The position numbers and the translations under genes were made by a program. A DNA stretch of 64,000 nucleotides, from NCBI GenBank assembly GCA_949317995.1, contig OX439035.1, positions 83,019,959 to 83,083,958 of the forward strand. Direction: 5' to 3'. The notes under the pieces are model-generated. The model saw only the letters and a list, made by a program, of their open reading frames with translations. It made no database searches and had not been told where the DNA came from. Source of the DNA: Acholoe squamosa (Eukaryota > Annelida > Polychaeta > Phyllodocida > Polynoidae). Shown one piece after another: positions 60,762 through 64,000 of the stretch (positions within the stretch are counted from its first letter, which is position 1; each line of letters opens with the position of its first letter).

Positions 60762-61359
60762 CAATGTCACTTGAATGGGGCTCCTGTCTGTGAAGCCCCA
60801 TGAGCCCGGTCCTCATTTAAACTTCACAACAGGGAACATTAATCCTAGTCTCTGTAAACACTATTAAACGTCTAGCACTGAACAGACACTGGGGAATGCC
60901 TGTAGGAGATAGATAGTAAAAAGTGAGGCATATTTATCTGAAGGGGCACAATGGGCCTGGCACATGGGAGTGACGGTGCACAGGAGGAGCGCTGAGAGAT
61001 TGGTTTATGCAAATATAAAAGGTTTTACAAAGAGAAGGGAATCCGATTTAAGCAGTGTTAAAGCAGACCAGAGGGATGGTAAGAACAGTAATTATGGTAT
61101 GATACTCTGCTATTATGGCGAGGTTATCAGCTTAATAAAATTTATGTGCTCTCACCTTTATATAAACAGAGGGAACCATGCATAAAACAAATTTCAATTA
61201 ACTTTGCATGATTGATGGCGGAAATTATTGGGCCTACAGCAAGAAGGAATGCACATAGGGTCTTGGGGTATATATATGGCTTTTAAGGACAGAAATAATG
61301 AAAAGACGGTTTTTATAATTCATGATGAGTTAGTGGCTACTGGGCTGGTCCTCCAAGCG

Positions 61360-61405
61360 TACAGACACAGAGATACAGACAGACAGAGACAGACAGACAG
61401 ACATT
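61360..61405. repeat. CAGA simple repeat
   Basis: Short imperfect (CAGA)n run. Confidence 0.7.
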
Positions 61406-62363
61406 GCTGCTATATGTATCAAAATGAAAATGAATAAGATTTAACACGTGCAATGCACAACTGGCCCAGGGTAATCTACCGTAGGGGACTGTCAATGTAG
61501 TGACACTGTTTCCGAGTCGTCAATGGTTAAGCCTATGGAGGATCCACCCGTTATCGCTTGTATTGTTCAATGGCGAATAACTCCTCTCCTGGCGAGTTAA
61601 GCATTGCACAATACCAGCAGGTCTTGAATAAGGATCCATATTTTCCATAGAAAGGCATGAGACACTGTAATTCTCCTCCATTTTGTTATAATCAAGCAGT
61701 TTTGATAGCACTGTAAGTCGATCGTACTCGCTGTCCGCCATTTTTGATTTACCCTATCTCTGCCCATGCTCAACCCTCTCCTGTCGGAAGTGACTTTTTC
61801 GACTGAGAAATGATAGATTCTATCGATTTAACTTTAAATTGGACAGGTAGCGATTTAAACTACAATATGGCAGTTTTATGGCGGTCTTATGATGGTACAG
61901 GTATGGCAGTACCCTCGCATCATATATATAGGAACAAAGCAGTAAATTAAACACAAAGGATGTAGCACATATGACATGCCTGATTACTTCTAGACCTGCT
62001 GAATTTTTGGCGTCTTAATCAGCAATTTCCATAGGAATCAAGGTGTTTTTGAAATCGCAAAAAATGATCGTCATCATAGGCGCCATGTTGAAGGCCATGT
62101 TATACATATGGCTCTTCAAAAGGTGAGTCAAATATGGCAGCTCATTTGACAGGGAAAGACATGGCTCATGGACAAGAGGGATGTATTGTTGGAGAGATGA
62201 GATTTCAATCTATCCCTTGGTTTTTTAATTAAATTGATAAGAGGCCTGGATCTACAAATGATTACACTGTAAACTTGGTGATTAGAAATCAGGAAAATTG
62301 GCCTCAAATCCGCCACCAAAGACCCAGGCATAGCCCTGGGCCAATAAGAGAGGGATACAGAGC

Positions 62364-62366
<3 letters not shown>

Positions 62367-62406
<40 letters not shown>
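62367..62406. repeat. GA microsatellite
   Basis: (GA)n of about 18 units followed by a G run. Confidence 0.9.
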
Positions 62407-62412
<6 letters not shown>

Positions 62413-63379
62413 ATAAGGGGTGGGACGCTTTCGATGGATGCTATCAGGCATTCCAGCTCACTGTATTTAAAATCGGAGGTCGATCACAAGCCAGCCCACG
62501 CACAGCGAGGTGAGATTTCCCGGCGGGAAGGGTGCATGTCAGAGTGTTGTTATATCAGCTGGCAATTAGCCACCACCACAGGAGACTATTGGTATGGCTG
62601 TTGTATGAGTGCCAGGTAACAGGGATCCTGCAGGAGGCCAGCCATCTGACAGCTTCCTGCTCTACATTGTACATAATATAATAACACGAGCATGTATAGG
62701 CCTAATGTAGGTCATGGACAGCGGCCAGTATGTAATACACATTAACCATTATGGCACCGGTCCGGGCATTGTAGAAGCCAATATTGGGCCAGACAATCTC
62801 TATACATGTATAAGGCCTGCCCTAGTCATGCCATACAGCCCTCTCCCAGACGCTAACACAGGGCGGTGTGTGTGTCGGAGGGGAGGGGGTGAATCCAAGC
62901 TGGCATCCGATGACTTCGTCAACACGATCACAGAGTAAGCTCATGGCTTCCTTTTGCCCAGAGGAGAATCAATGTGCCACCCAAACCCCCTCTCTCCCAC
63001 CTCCCCCGGCTGTTCCCGTTAACCCATTAGAATCAGCTCCAAGACGGCAGTGGGACAGGAGGCAGTAGTGTATGTGCTCCCCTCCAGCAATACATACAGG
63101 AGTAATGGCCGTGCACCCAGTCATCCCCTTCAGCTGTGATTGATATAGGATGGACATAACGAATAGTGACGTCTATGATCAACCCCTACACTGGGAAGAT
63201 TGGGTGTAGGAAATTGTATACAAGTACAGAGAGCTAGGCAGCTGCTGATTTGTATACCTATCTAATATGGTATCCAGAGTAGTATGAAGCACGTTTATGT
63301 ACATCTACATTTATCCACCCTCTTCTCTACCTACAGAGTGCGGCACTCAATCCCAATCAGCAATAGAGCATTGAGCCAT

Positions 63380-63560
63380 GCTTGTCCATGCTTGGCCCAA
63401 TATAAGCCGATATTAGCCCAATATAAGCCGACATTGGCCCAATGTATCCTTGCTACCTGGGATGCAGTAGGCATCTGTGGTACACCTCCTCCTATGCACA
63501 TGCCCCCAAACCGAGCGTTGCCTATGCGCCCCCAAACCGAGCGTTGCCATTTTGGCGTCC
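63380..63560. repeat. Short tandem duplications near the window end
   Basis: GCCCAATATAAGCCGA-type units are repeated at 63395-63450, and a block containing CCCCCAAACCGAGCGTTGCC is present twice at 63505-63550. The first part resembles the palindromic patch at 14640-14800, including the following GCTACCTGGG. Confidence 0.5.
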
Positions 63561-64000
63561 TCCTACGCAAACTCCCACGCCCCGTCCTATAATCTCAATA
63601 CTCTCTGTCCGCTCCTGCAGCATTTTGTTCTTATTCGGTCTCATTCGTTCACCCCTTTCTTGCCTTCTTAACCCCTTTCCCCTTACCCCCCTCACCCACG
63701 TTCGCCCCAATAACCTGATTCCCGATATAAAATGTGCCCATTGTCTCACCCCGACCGATTTTCTTTACTTCTTGTCCAGTCAATACCTTCCCTGCCGAAT
63801 GAATGTGTATTTAGGCTCTTCTGAATATTATTTTTCTAGAGATGATAACCATGGCGGATATTATATCTCTAAGGTAAACAGAGGCTGCTTAAGAGTGGAT
63901 ATCCCATGTTAATCATACCTTGCAGTAAAACAATATTTGGCATATCATTTTACTACATTATTCCCTTTCATCCAACTTTTAAATGAGATATTATCATGAC

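Larger units (their letters stand above)
49704..64000 (+). other. Probable long first intron of the MGCGSAK gene
   Basis: It begins with the donor at 49704, and no ORF with domain support follows up to the window end. It holds foldback elements, microsatellites and tandem repeats listed separately. Stretches 52846-56460, 56553-57929, 58681-59600 and 60762-62360 show no recognisable feature. A nested gene on either strand cannot be excluded. Confidence 0.45.

Overview
The window is eukaryotic. Genes are split by GT-AG introns, AT-rich microsatellites and inverted-repeat elements fill the spaces, and there are no operons or ribosome-binding sites. The style (many short foldback elements, intron-rich genes, IQANK1-like proteins) suggests a marine invertebrate, perhaps a mollusc or another lophotrochozoan. 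That is an inference; nothing in the sequence names the species.

Region 1 to 10 kb has no convincing host gene. It holds terminal-inverted-repeat (TIR) elements, one inserted in another, and a remnant of a mobile-element ORF near 3.1-3.7 kb. Region 10.0 to 38.4 kb holds two tandem paralogous five-exon genes (10010-32808 and 35796-38417). Their last three exons have identical lengths (135, 138 and 157 nt), and their conserved C-terminal module resembles the C-terminal part of IQ motif and ankyrin repeat protein 1. In the first paralog the last intron has grown to 20,074 bp, against 422 bp in the second.

The excess is a three-level nest. A gag-only LTR retrotransposon (12752-32146) was hit by DNA transposon A (15476-31248), which was then hit by DNA transposon B (21206-30088). 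A and B each have TIRs, a 4-bp target duplication, and a multi-exon minus-strand gene for the same family of DDE-like transposase (GHGKGPCDGVG motif, CxC..H and PCC cysteine motifs). Each carries its own short motif repeated many times and not seen in the other: GTCGTAGACGTGTCC in A, AAGCGCGTTAC in B. The A gene is dead. The B gene is open except for one in-frame TAG. I cannot assign the superfamily; the 4-bp target duplication would fit a Sola-like element.

Region 38.8 to 42.4 kb holds two neighbouring minus-strand coiled-coil genes, apparently with single-exon coding regions. Both end in a CaaX box (CVIA and CVIM), so both products are probably prenylated. Region 46 to 49.7 kb holds a CpG-rich leader with a probable 98-bp 5' UTR intron and a large first coding exon (47489-49703). 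It encodes a Ser-rich protein starting MGCGSAK, a myristoylation/palmitoylation-type N-terminus. The rest of the window is probably its first long intron, with several foldback elements and microsatellites. No tRNA, rRNA or CRISPR was recognised.
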